Assembly: GCA_026874595.1 (NCBI GenBank)
Contig: CM049307.1
Location: 5,167,579-5,231,578 of the forward strand
Reading direction: 5' to 3'
Origin: Sipunculus nudus
Lineage: Eukaryota; Annelida; Sipuncula; Golfingiida; Sipunculidae
DNA length: 64,000 bases
This document shows, one piece after another, positions 1 through 10,830 of this stretch (positions are counted from its first letter, which is position 1; every line of letters starts with the position of its first letter). Made by a program: the position numbers and the translations under genes. The notes beneath the pieces were generated by a model. That model worked only from the letters and a program-made list of their open reading frames with translations. It did no database searches and was not told the origin of the DNA.

Positions 1-1328
1 CAGATGGACAGGCAAGTGGACAGAATGGACTAATACTTTTATTTTACTTTCAAGGAATAATGCATTAAGTTTATATATAAGCCTATATTTTTAGCATATC
101 AAAGTTGCAATCATTATATATCCAGAGTGTAGCTCATAATCGGTAATATTATGCATACACATATATTTTATTATTTTTAAATCACAAATGTTTAAACTGA
201 CTTTAAAAGAAAAAAAATGCCACAACATGGCATCTTCAAGATTATCCCTTGAAACACTATTAAAAAGTTTTGCACATTGGAGTTTTCAGTACATGCTTAA
301 TTTTATTCACCGAAATAAAATAAAAGATTAAGTAAATTTGATCAAATGAAACATCTTTACAAATAAAGTATACACTCTGTTGGTTGAATGACGGACAAAC
401 AATATCATTGTGCTAATTACTATCTAAGCTATAATTTATTACTGGAATTAAGTCAATATCACACCTGGTGAAGTTTTTACTCTTCTGAAGGAAGGAATTA
501 CTTATCTGATGAATATCCACACTTTCATAGCAATACACCACTTTGTGGACACAATTAAATGTGCACTTTAATCATTATAACCCTGGTAATACAATACAAA
601 ATTTAAAATGTAGCATAGCCAAGAATAACAATGAATAAAATACAAAAAATTATAACATTCATCCAGTTAATGCACCATATGGGGGGGGGGGAGTGCAGGG
701 CAGAGGGGAAGCCTGCTAGTAGTGGCCAAGCTGAGCCAAGGCAAGCTGCCTGGGGTAGGTTACATAACACAAGTGAAGGCTGTACTACTAGGTGGACTAA
801 ATGTAAACAACACTTGACATGGTGTATGGAAACTTGAATAAAAGACCTAAACCATTGAATCTTTATTAAATTAAGTTATATTCCTGAAAAAAATGTCTCC
901 AGCTTCAGCAATTCTCATGTTAAGTGGGTGAATATATTTCCGATTTTTTTAAAATTGCATTATATTAGGGCCAATAACTTCAAAACAATATGCAATACTG
1001 ACCTAATTTTTGGTATGTTCACAGAAAATTTTTGGAAGAATTTGAATACTAAATATGATCAATAACAGATCAGTGGTTTTGAAATTAAGCAGCCTTGAAG
1101 TGTAACAATGGCTTTTTTATGGAAAATGGAGGTTTTTCCTTAATATCTCCAAGGAACGAAGTCCTAGTGACCCAGATGTCGGTTTGGTAGAAGATTTGGG
1201 GACATCTAACAGTATGCAAAATTTTTTATTCGTAGGTCCAACGGTTTCAAAACGTGCCCTGTTAATGGCTGGACGACGGACAAAAGACCACGACTATAGC
1301 TCAGTTGACTTATAGTCAGCTGAGCTAA
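1..1328 (+). mobile_element. Family-2 Helitron-like element, left end cut by window
   Basis: This stretch is a second copy of 23815-25209: the opening bases, a poly-G tract (about 681-691), a GC-richer cassette (about 690-800) and the long AT-rich 3' backbone all recur there in the same order. It ends in the family 3' hairpin at 1297-1327: arm TAGCTCAG, inner arm TGACT, loop TAT, inner arm AGTCA, outer arm CTGAGCTA, followed by A. A degenerate GGAC-type microsatellite precedes the hairpin. No coding frame is credible. The 5' end (consensus CAAGGGACCCATGGG) must lie about 245 bp left of the window if the copy is full length. Confidence 0.75.
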
Positions 1329-1989
1329 AAATTAAATTACCCGATCTTGTTGGAAACACCCTTTCAGTTTACTTAAAGAAAAGAAGATTGAGATCGTATG
1401 TCATGACTATACACATACAGTATTACATATCTTGTATAAATTGTGATAATGACGAAATAGTTTGTGTTATCAAATCTGCTTTTATATCAGCATGTACATG
1501 TACCACATGCAATGCCACTGCTTACACTTTAAATATTCGAGTTTTTTTCAAGAGGACAGGATGTGTTTACATGTTGGGTTTACTCAGTTTGTTATAAAAT
1601 ACGGTAGGTCAAGTGAGCAACAGCTGCTCACTTAATACAGAAAAGTTGTGACAGTGTGCCAAATTAAGCTATTTGACAGCGGTCCCCAAAATCACTTTTA
1701 AATCACTGTCTGATTATTTATAAGCCAAACTTCACAACTGAAGTGGACACTGGGATAGTTCTAACATGAAAAACCCTCATATATTATTTGGAAGTGATAC
1801 TTCATTTATTTGGAATTCAAAATCAATATTTAAGATGTAGTATACCTACCTTTGAAGCTTTTCTTGATAAGCCAAATATGAGTATTATGGCTTTTTTTCG
1901 CACTTACAACCCCCTCCCCCCTCCCCTTTGCATATAGGTTATATAAATGAAGACACGGTGACAGATCTGACCCTGTAAGGCCAACAAGT
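1329..1989. other. Gene-free stretch, nothing recognised
   Basis: AT-rich sequence between two repeat elements. A short C-rich tract lies near 1909-1929. No splice-supported exon, RNA gene or clear repeat was seen. Confidence 0.5.
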
Positions 1990-2865
1990 TTCAAACTCAT
2001 CAAAGATTTTGGTAGGAACAATCAGTGTTTCAAATTTAGGAGGAAAATATCTAACCCTTCAAAAGTTAATCCGTTCACAAGACAATAACTATAATTTGGC
2101 TGATTTGACCTTGAAGATTTGGTTAAGGTCACAAGTTTTTCAACTCCTTCAAGAACTTTGTAGGAACAATCGGTGTACCAAATTTAAGGACAAAATGTGA
2201 AATTCTTCAAAAGTTAAAGGCTTCAAAAATATTTTCCGTTTCAGCAGATTTGACCTTGAAGATGATGATCAAGGTCACCAGGTTTCGAACTCATCTGAGA
2301 TCTCAGTCGAAACAATTAGTGTGTCAAATTTTGGCAGAAAATATGCAGCTCTTCAAAAGTTATCGTGTTCACAAATAACCAAAAATATTTTACATATCAG
2401 CAGATTTGACCTTGATGATGATGGTCAAGGTCTTCAGTTTTTCAAATCTACTTCAAGAACATTTTACATTTTAGGGACAACTGGTGTACCAAATTTGAGG
2501 ACAAAATGGGAAATAATTAGAAAGTAATGGGCACAAAAAATTTTACATTTCGGCAGATTTGACCTTGAGGATGAAGGTCAAAGTCACTGGATTTCGAACT
2601 CGTCCAAGATTTTCCTGGGAACCATCAGTGTTATGAATTTCAGATGAAAAATTTTGGCCCTTCAAAAGTTATCGCATTCACTAGATATTGCACAAAAATT
2701 TTAAATTTTGGCACATTTTACTTTGAAGATGAAGGTCAAGGTCAACTGATTTCGTGCTTGTCTGAGATTTTGGTGGGAACTGTCAGTGATTTAAATTTTG
2801 GAGGAAAATATGCAGTCCTTCAAAAGCTGTAGCGTTCACAAGATGTCCTACAGACTACGACGGAG
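1990..2865 (+). repeat. Degenerate tandem array, period about 150 bp
   Basis: About six diverged units. A landmark resembling TTCAAAAGTTATCGCGTTCAC recurs in part near 2065, 2215, 2360, 2515, 2665 and 2825, giving steps of about 146-158 bp. Each unit also has an AGATTTGACCTTGAAGATGA-like stretch with TGACCT/AGGTCA half-sites. The array ends in a GACGACGG-rich tail, and a poly-G tract follows at about 2893-2906. Small open frames in it are chance frames of the repeat. Confidence 0.7.
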
Positions 2866-4929
2866 GACGACGGCACTGATTACAACACCTCGGGGGGGGG
2901 GGGGGGTCATAAATATTTGACAACATACTCAAAATTATGCAAAGCCAATCATCCCAATCTAAACAACTTTAATACACAAATCATTGATAGAGCAGCTTGT
3001 ACTGACATTCTACATGCTGCACACTGCCAGTAATACTGCCTGTGTCTTAAATGATGAAAAACCAATATTAATGATTAAATTCACAAACCAGGTTTACTCA
3101 TGTTATTCATTCTCTTTACGACAGAAATTGAGGCAAAACAAATGGTTGACTGAGTGTTTGGTATTTTCTTCAATGATGCCCTGGACTTTCCTGATGAATT
3201 GCTCTAAATATATACCACATCACTATATTCCAAAATTTGAAATGATTAAAAGATACACTGTTGCTAAAAAGTTGACATTAAAAACCAAGAAAATATATAT
3301 GTATTAACTTGTTTAAGAAAAAGGCTTTGGGTTTAGGTTTTGAATATGATAGTTCATATTAAAGGCATTTAAGTAGTTGCTTTGATCCGTACCACTGGGA
3401 ACACTGTAACACAAACTTCAAGTCATTCATAAATTCTGTGGATTTATGTTTGGAGAGTTGTCCATTCTCACATCTTTGTAGCAAATTTCTATCACAGAAG
3501 GATCTAGCAATATTTCTCCAATGAAAATTAGAATTTGTGGTCGGTGACCTCTTCAGTATAGGTTCCTTTCAAAACACAGTCCCCATCAGTGTAGGTTACT
3601 GGGCTGTTCCAGTGCTGTAAAGCTGTATTCACATTAAGTCTAGAGAAAACTTTGCACATAAACATTCTCATGCCAGTACGTGCAAAATATAAACAACCCA
3701 GCAGGCACTTATTATCACATACAGAAAACAAACTTCCATGTCTTACAACTGACACTTATTTCAATGCAGACAAGCTGTTCTATGCAGCCAATGCATCTGG
3801 ATATGGACAAAAAATGAGCCAGGAATACTTGCCAAGTAAAAACACTAAATACATGCCTGTACCAGGGTTATGTCTTGGGGAATGGTCAAGTGGGATATTG
3901 AATAATAAACAAGTTTCCCTTATTGATGTTAACAGACACGTTGAAATGTTTTTGAGCCTTAAAATATATTCCTTGTTCTAATTACCAAATTGCCCTTACA
4001 TTTTATTAATAATAGAAAATTGTTCTGACATACACTCAGGCAGGCATGGGTACTGGCTGCAAAATGCAAACGCATGTCAAACAAGCGTTTAACTCCAGGA
4101 GATTTCACTGTAATCCTCCACAAATGTTTTGTATTCATTTACAGAGGCTGACTTGCACAGATCACCTGTTATGATGAAGAGGGAAGTTTCCATGTTGTAT
4201 GACCATGGTCTATGTTAGGCAGTTTTGACTGACCAATCATCAAAGTCATGTAAACAGTGAAAGTACCAGAAGCCACTATTTTAACTTAGGACCGGACTTA
4301 CACGCATGTTGAGGCATCAGGCAGGTTTACTCTCCTCCTCATCCTCAGTAGTCATCAAGGATCAGGGGAATCTACACATCTTAACTACCTGATGTCATGT
4401 ATCATGTTCTCTGAGTGCAGCTCTTAGTACTTAATGCACATTACAAACTGGAAAGGAGAAATGTGGTATAAAAGACTGGGAAAGTCCTGTAGGTGGAAAC
4501 AAGCCTCCTGTACAGCTCTCAGACTCCAGTCAAAGACCTCAGTTAAAACATGGGTTTGACTTGCAGGGTGACCAGTCATGTGACCAATAAACAGTACATA
4601 TAAACACATGAGGTTTGCGATGATCCATGACATATATCTTAGCTCAATATGAACATTACGAGTTTCCATGAAAGTAATGTGTCAGTGTCACTGGCTAAAT
4701 AGACTTGATTAACTGTGATAAGGCTTACCAAAAAATAAGATTAACACAGGATTAGAAAATTAGGATTTATAAACTTTTCTGTTTTTTTTTTTTTTTTCTT
4801 CTATGTGTTATACATTATACCACAGATTTCTTATGAAAGACAAATTCCTGCTATAAGGGAAACTATCAATAAAATATTTATATTAATACAGCATAAAATG
4901 CAGTAAAGTTTGAATAAATGCTGGTTTCA
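2866..4929. other. Non-coding stretch; possible 3' UTR of the 59-residue gene
   Basis: No confident exon. If the 4930-5109 gene is real, its minus-strand 3' UTR would run into this region; an AATAAA on the minus strand lies at 4007-4002. A minus-strand open stretch (3755-3528) looks mildly protein-like, but it has no ATG at its upstream edge and matches no family I know. A poly-T run on the plus strand lies at about 4783-4798. Confidence 0.35.
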
Positions 4930-5109
4930 TCAGACAATGCTGCTCCCAGAGTAGCGACAGCTTGTCACCCCAAACGTCGATTTTAGATGAACTGGAGACG
5001 ATGGGGTGACAGTACAAGCTATTTGGTTCGAATCAATTCTAGTATGTGCAGATGTGCACGCCATTTCTGACACTACTTTTTCATTTTCATCTACTTCTCG
5101 AACTGCCAT
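4930..5109 (-). CDS. Candidate small protein of 59 residues, unknown function
   Basis: Reading the minus strand from ATG at 5109 gives 59 codons and a TGA at 4932-4930. The protein starts MAVREVDENEKVVSEM, is acidic and charged in its first 16 residues, becomes Ser/Thr rich, and ends YSGSSIV. There is no signal peptide or membrane segment. The exon opens four bases upstream of ATG at a clean acceptor (CTTAACTCAG, exon from 5113). A matching donor (GTAAGT) sits at 5184-5179, next to a promoter-like GC-richer segment, so the arrangement is a 5' UTR exon, a 66-nt intron and a coding exon. CpG and codon composition differ from the AT-rich surroundings. I do not recognise the family. It could instead be a short upstream frame of a longer transcript. 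Family function is not inferred. Confidence 0.5.
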   Translation of the reverse strand: MAVREVDENEKVVSEMACTSAHTRIDSNQIACTVTPSSPVHLKSTFGVTSCRYSGSSIV

Positions 5110-5184
5110 TTTCCTGAGTTAAGACAAAAAGTAACGTTATTATGTTGGGGAAAATAATAATTATTACATCCACGGTTTACTTAC

Positions 5185-5280
5185 GTGTATTCGTGCAGCA
5201 GTTTTTAATACCGAGGCTGGTTTTACTCGAAAAACTCGTCTCCACGTCTGTCAGCGGGAGAATCATAACTTCCGGTAGGG
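5185..5280 (-). promoter_or_regulatory. Predicted promoter and 5' UTR exon of the 59-residue gene
   Basis: On the minus strand an ETS-type ACCGGAAGT core lies at 5275-5267 in an island of locally higher GC and CpG. It is followed by a non-coding stretch ending AATACAC at a consensus donor GTAAGT (5184-5179). ETS motifs near start sites are typical of TATA-less housekeeping promoters (established knowledge). The exact start site is inferred. The repeat arm 5291-5532 lies immediately upstream. Confidence 0.4.
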
Positions 5281-5290
5281 GATTTCCAAA

Positions 5291-5532
5291 CGGCTATGTG
5301 TAAAACTCGGAAGTCCGAAGTCGGAAGCAAGGATTTTTTAAATAAAGCAATGTTCAAAGCATAATTAAAATGATACTACATCAATAGAAAGTACCATTTT
5401 ATTTTTATTGATAGAATAAGGTCTTTTCTATCATTATGTAAAAAATCAAAGTTATCCATCTGAAGTTATAGACTATTTCTTGCTCGGTAATGCCCGGTTA
5501 TGGTCCAAATAACATGTGTAAAACTAGCCAGT
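5291..5532 (+). repeat. Left arm of a diverged inverted repeat
   Basis: This segment matches the reverse complement of 8656-8929 along its length. Shared landmarks, in order, are CGG..TATGTG/A..AAAACT, GGAAG repeats, AAAGCATA, GATAGAATAAG, TATCATTATGTAAA, AGTTATCCAT, GCTCGG and TGTGTATAACT. Identity is moderate by eye, with small indels. It abuts the predicted promoter at 5185-5280. Confidence 0.55.
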
Positions 5533-6033
5533 AATGGCTAATGCACTGGTCATCATGTCGTCAGCAAACGTGTCAAGCATTTTCGGTTTCTTCAATATCA
5601 CATATTTATCATAAACTCTGTTTTGTAACATTAATTATGCTGTTTTTTATAATATATTATATTGATATTTTATTTCATGTTGTAAAACAAGATTATATAA
5701 TTACTCATCAATATTTTCGCTATTACCGTATTTTTTGTTTGTGGAAACATGAAAAAAAAAATAAAGATTTGTTAATATTTTAAAAATTACCCTGATAATA
5801 TCATAGAGAGTTAAACAGATAATTTGACAGAACCACAAAACGTCCAGTAAATGTTTTAACAAGGGTGTTTCGAACAAAATATTTTATTTATCATGTATCA
5901 ATTGAAAAACCTTTTCCTCTTCCATTGACCAAAAAATTTAATCATGATTATGAATCTCTTAAACTCTTATCTATTATGTAATACTTTTTATGCCAAATTA
6001 TATTTTACATTTCATGGTCAGGTTGCACACATT

Positions 6034-6049
6034 TATATATATATGTATG

Positions 6050-6122
<73 letters not shown>
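6034..6122. repeat. TA/TATG microsatellite
   Basis: A TA dinucleotide run with a short TATG interruption near its left end. It accounts for two spurious open frames rich in Tyr-Ile repeats. Confidence 0.95.
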
Positions 6123-6125
<3 letters not shown>

Positions 6126-8418
6126 TCACATTGCAATGTGATATTTCCCCCTATATATATACCTGCTGTAAATGGAACCTGTTTCAATTCATGTTTTGAA
6201 ATTTTGCCAAAATAGCATAATATACATGATGCTTTACAAAAATTTGTTTGCTACTGATTTCATCAGACGTATCCTGCAAAATTAAAAATAACCACAAGCA
6301 TTAACAATACCTTGACAGAAAAAAATACACAATGCATGTGTAAATAGATATGATCCCGATTGTAACATTTTACCATCATATAAAAAACAATAGTTTCTGT
6401 TTTTGCAGAACGATTCAATATATAATCGATATTTTTTATGCAGTTAGGCACAAAATTCATCAAATTAATGTTCTGAAAATTTGCAAAACCACAGGACACA
6501 AACATTTATATACTTTATATATATATATATATATTTGTAAAATACGTCAACTAAAAAATCAATAAAACACCAAACAAAACATTTTGCATAGCCATAAAAA
6601 GTTCATTAAATGTTTAAAAATAAATTGTTACAGAGCAAATGTTATAGATATAAAAAAATTTGTTTATTGGTAGAACCTGATACCAGCAACTATTAAGTCC
6701 GGAGAGAAGGGGGTCCTAAAGCGCACGGTACTTCTGTATCGAGAATTCCGATTATAGTCCGGTTAATTTTGTTTCTGAGCATAAAAATATGAATCAAATA
6801 AAAATAGTGAGTATACACGGAATATTCAGATGCATATATTTTTATATAAAGATAAAAAATTTCTATACAGCAGAAGTAGAATGGGAATAATTAATATTTG
6901 TAATTGAAATATTTATCTTAGCGGTAAATATCTAACTTGATTTATCAATCCGGTTTGGTTCCATTATTGCATGGTGTCATCATTTTTATGTGGAATTTAA
7001 AGGAATGAATCATAAAGATGAGCAACAGGTTCAATAAAAATGCCTATATCCCGTAGCATCTTTAAAACACCAGGTCACCTCTAGACAGACTTTTACTTGA
7101 AGCCCCAGATGTCTTACGTGTCGATAAAGATTCTATATGGTTATTTATTAAAGATTTTACATTCAAAATTGTAATTTCTGATCGAGATCCTTGTAATCGT
7201 ATACAGTTATCCGAAGTTGAAGGGAGCACATTCTGTTTACATGCCCTTATCATGCACATATTATAACGTATGAGAGTGAAATCAGTTGCAAATATACTTT
7301 AAAATATTATTAAATATCCATTTATTTGGAGTTGAAATGTGATGTTGAAACATCAGGAGTGAATTGTAATATATAAATATCAAGATTGAAAAAGTTTGAA
7401 AGAAAGAGTTAAAACTTGAAAAAGAATTGATTTTAGTTTAAAAAAAAATTATTTGCTTAAATATACAAATCGATAAGATTTTATAATCACACATGTATTA
7501 GTATGATATATATTACCTGGACTGTTGTATCCCTTTTCTAAGATATATTTTATTTTTTTTTTTAAATATCGTAGAACTCTGACATATTGAAGGACATTTC
7601 GTTTTGTATTTGATACATGTATGTTTTTTCTAGCGATGACCTACTGGGATATATTGAATTTTTATATTTGTTCAACGTATGGAAAATATATTACTGTTTT
7701 TATTTTGAATGACATCGTAATTTATAACTGTATTTTTAATGCCGTATTAGGGTTTATTATACCATATTTATTATTCAGTGGTGCATCCATAGAGGGCGCA
7801 AGCATAACACCTAGGAATCCCCATCCCACCCCCCCCCCCCCCCACGCAGTACCGTGTGAGTCATACACGGTCTCCCCACAGAGCTCAGCTCGGGTTGGGA
7901 TCGACCGTGAAAAATCTCACGGCTCCTCTGCTGATACTCAGACTCGCGCACTGTGCTGTCCGAGTCTGCATGTGCGCTCTCAGATCACAAAATTCGGTAA
8001 AATGCTAAGATTGTCATAAGACTTTAACATATCAATTATTTTACAACGATTACTACATTTAAATACTAGTAGTGACATTTTGCAAGTTATAAATGTATAG
8101 ACGCGCATTTCATCATTGACATTAACATTTGAATATTTGGACTTTCCAATTTATACCGTAATGTTATAGAAATATAAATATTAAAGCCCAACAACCTGAA
8201 GTTTGAATACATTGTTCCAATACATGTAGGAGTATAGTTGCGGAACAGAAAATCTTCATAATCTTTCGTTTAAGGTGCCTCAAAATGTCCTCTTTACATT
8301 GCATATTTTAAAAATTTATCCCTTCCCATACCATCCCCATGTTAATATAAATAATTTTCACAAAACATAGCTCTAGATAGGGTGAAATATATTAAGTGAA
8401 AATACCATCACATATATG

Positions 8419-8461
8419 TTTATATATATATATATATATAATATATATATATATATATTTA
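8419..8461. repeat. AT dinucleotide microsatellite
   Basis: An AT run of about 40 bp with one phase break. Confidence 0.9.
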
Positions 8462-8655
8462 TATTAAATTTACAAATAAAAAAATTAAGAACTTATAGTT
8501 TTTCCGATTATGTATCATGTTTTGTGTTATTCACGCATTTAAAGCAGAATCATGCATAAGCAATTTTAATATATGCATGCAACTATAATTATAATGAAAC
8601 TGCATTTGGGCTGTGGCTCTTAACTGACCACAAGTTAACCAGTGCGTCTCTGTGA

Positions 8656-8929
8656 CTTCGGAGTTATACACATTGGATAACATCCCAGCACTTCTGACTG
8701 GCTTCCGAGATTGCTTCCGAGCACAAAATCGTCCATAACGTTCAGATTGAAGAATGGATAACTATCATTCTTTACAGAATGATAATAAAGATCTTATTCT
8801 ATCGGGGAAAAAACAAAACGGTATTGAAGCGTTAGCATTTTGTATATGCTTTAAACTGCATTATTTATAAAACGATTCCTTGGTTTCCGGCGTCCGGCTT
8901 CCAACTTCCAAGTTTTCATATACGACCGC
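8656..8929 (-). repeat. Right arm of a diverged inverted repeat
   Basis: Reverse-complement partner of 5291-5532; the shared landmarks are given there. Just outside it (8940-9000) are a CACGTG E-box and a GAAG-GTAATA donor-like site on the plus strand. These could mark another 5' exon, but no downstream exon was found to support that. Confidence 0.55.
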
Positions 8930-10279
8930 GCCATGACACCTTCACTTTTGAATGCGAAGTACCGCTTCACGTGAATCGGTGCCACAGTGATGAAAGAAGG
9001 TAATAAATGTAATTATTTTTGTGTAACAACATTTTTTCTTCGATATTAAGCACATATAATACGACTATATAAGCCTGTGATGCCAAATAATACCAGACAG
9101 TAAATATTTTGATCCGACCCTTAGAATGGGCGTTCTGTTGTGACTGCCATCATGACTCCAGGCCCTATCAGTTTATTTCAGAAGGCCTGAATGTCATGTT
9201 GTCATGGCTACTCCCAGAGAGGATATATTTGTTTTGCAATAGTTTATGTATGTCCCCACTTCAGGGTTACCCATATAAGCATGAGGTCTGGATAGCACTA
9301 AGTAACAGAAAAGACAGATGTTTCAGTTAATAAACCTTTACCTTGAAAATTACCAGAAATACAGAAGGGAAAAAATAAACTTGAAACACAAAGTTGAGAG
9401 TATCATTATAAAGACTGGATCCTGAAAGGTTTCTACATTATGGTGTCTATATTATTGTATATACTCCTCCTAGGGCAATCAACAGCCATTATTAAACCCA
9501 TATATCAAATAAATCATTCCAGTCCTATAACACACAAATCAGCACATCTGAAAAACAAGGATTTTTTTGTGAAACACCTACACATATTATGCAATACATT
9601 TGGTTTCATTACAATGTCATTCCAAAGTATAAAATCATGACATTTTGTCTCTACATATTTGACAAGCTGTACTGCCATGCATGGTTAGTCACATGAGCAA
9701 CCTCAGACAAAGACATTTGAACCAATTATAAACGTCACATAACTAAATACAGATCTGTGAGCAGGTTATATTAATATAATAGGGGACTGCAAGGAGTCTA
9801 GCATGCATGTTATAATTTGACAGGACCTGCATTCAATAATACTGTTTATCAATGCACAAATCAGAGAAAACACCTACTTTTAGGAGACGATCAGCTTGCG
9901 GGGAGCTGACATTTTGGTTCCCATCAGCTCCCTCTGGAAAATTAATTCATTCACATGTACTTGTTTCAACAATGTCTGAACAAGCATGAGAAATATTCTC
10001 ACAAGCCTATCTGTTTCAACAAAACAAAAGTTTAAGCAGCATAATATTTTACATAGTTTTGTAAACTGTTTTTACTAATGTCCAGTTAATTTATTATTTA
10101 AGCCTGCTACTAGGTGCTTCTGGCCATATATTAGGTTATGAAGTTTAATGGGTGTTTCAAAATATTTCAACAATCACATGATTGTTAGATTGTACAAGCC
10201 AGAAGTGTACCAAGTCCATATCTGGCAAACCTAAATGTCTACACATACCGCAGGACAACAAAGTATTTTAGACCTATAA
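8930..10279. other. Gene-free stretch
   Basis: AT-rich sequence. A 73-residue plus-strand frame at 9109-9330 has no family signature or splice support. Nothing else was recognised. Confidence 0.5.
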
Positions 10280-10683
10280 ATTAAATTAACCTTTTCCTGT
10301 AGAATATTTTAATGTTGTTGACCTAAATATAAGGATAGATACCTCTGTAGAGTGTTCTGATGTTGATGACCTAAATATCAAGTTAAATGTATCTGAAGAA
10401 GGTTAATAAATTGTTGACCGACAAGTAAATATCAACTTTACACTTTACCAGTAGAATGTCTACATTTCTTACCTCAACTCAAACTACACCTGCCAACCTC
10501 TTATGGACTCATACATCAAGTGAGCCTTTACCTATGGGATTTTTCAGCATGTTAATTATCATTTACTGAACACAAGGCTCAACTGTACCTTCAGAGTTTC
10601 TGTTGCTGACCAGTATATCAGGCTAACTTATACCTGCAAATTTTCATATATATAAATATTGTTGACCTAAATAAATACTATAC
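10280..10683 (-). repeat. Degenerate extension of the 47-bp splice-donor repeat
   Basis: Diverged fragments of the adjacent 47-bp unit (TACCTGTAGAATGTC-like and GACCTAAATAT-like pieces) recur irregularly through this stretch, grading from recognisable near 10680 to weak near 10290. This looks like an old, decaying part of the same array inside the TMF1 intron downstream of the large exon. Confidence 0.45.
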
Positions 10684-10830
10684 CTGTAGAATGTCCACAT
10701 GAGTGAACAGTATATCTAGCTAAAATTTATCTGTAGAATGTCCAAGTTAGTGAACTATATATCAAGCTAAAATTTACCTGTAGAATGTCCAAGTAAGAGA
10801 ACTATGTATCAAGCTGAAATTTACCTGTAG
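10684..10830 (-). repeat. 47-bp tandem repeat carrying copies of the TMF1 splice donor
   Basis: On the plus strand CTGTAG recurs at exactly 10684, 10731, 10778 and 10825, a period of 47 bp. On the minus strand each is CTACAG followed by an intron-like start: GTAAAT at 10825, GTAAAT at 10778, ATAAAT at 10731 (GT destroyed) and GTATAG at 10684. The 10825 copy is the natural donor of the large TMF1 exon. As 47 is not a multiple of three, use of a downstream copy would change the reading frame. Confidence 0.85.

Larger units (their letters stand above)
5533..8655. other. AT-rich interior between inverted-repeat arms, no gene
   Basis: Very AT-rich sequence containing a TA/TATG microsatellite (6034-6122), shorter AT runs near 6515-6535 and 8419-8461, and a C tract at about 7829-7842. 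The segment 7780-7990 is unusually GC-richer (CTCGGG, CGCGCACTGTG) and may be an inserted fragment. I see no credible coding exon on either strand. Confidence 0.5.

Noticed and set aside
3528-3755. Minus-strand 75-residue open stretch that looks protein-like (VFSRLNVNTALQHW)
   Set aside because: It begins at a GTG rather than ATG, and no clear acceptor, partner exon or known family was found. It could be a 3' exon, but the evidence is too thin.
4424-4669. Minus-strand 81-residue frame
   Set aside because: No domain or splice support; lies in the presumed 3' UTR region of the 59-residue gene.
5944-6199. Tyr-Ile repeat frames
   Set aside because: Translation of a TA microsatellite.
8940-9000. 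Possible plus-strand first exon with a CACGTG box and a GTAATA donor
   Set aside because: No downstream exon could be identified to support it.
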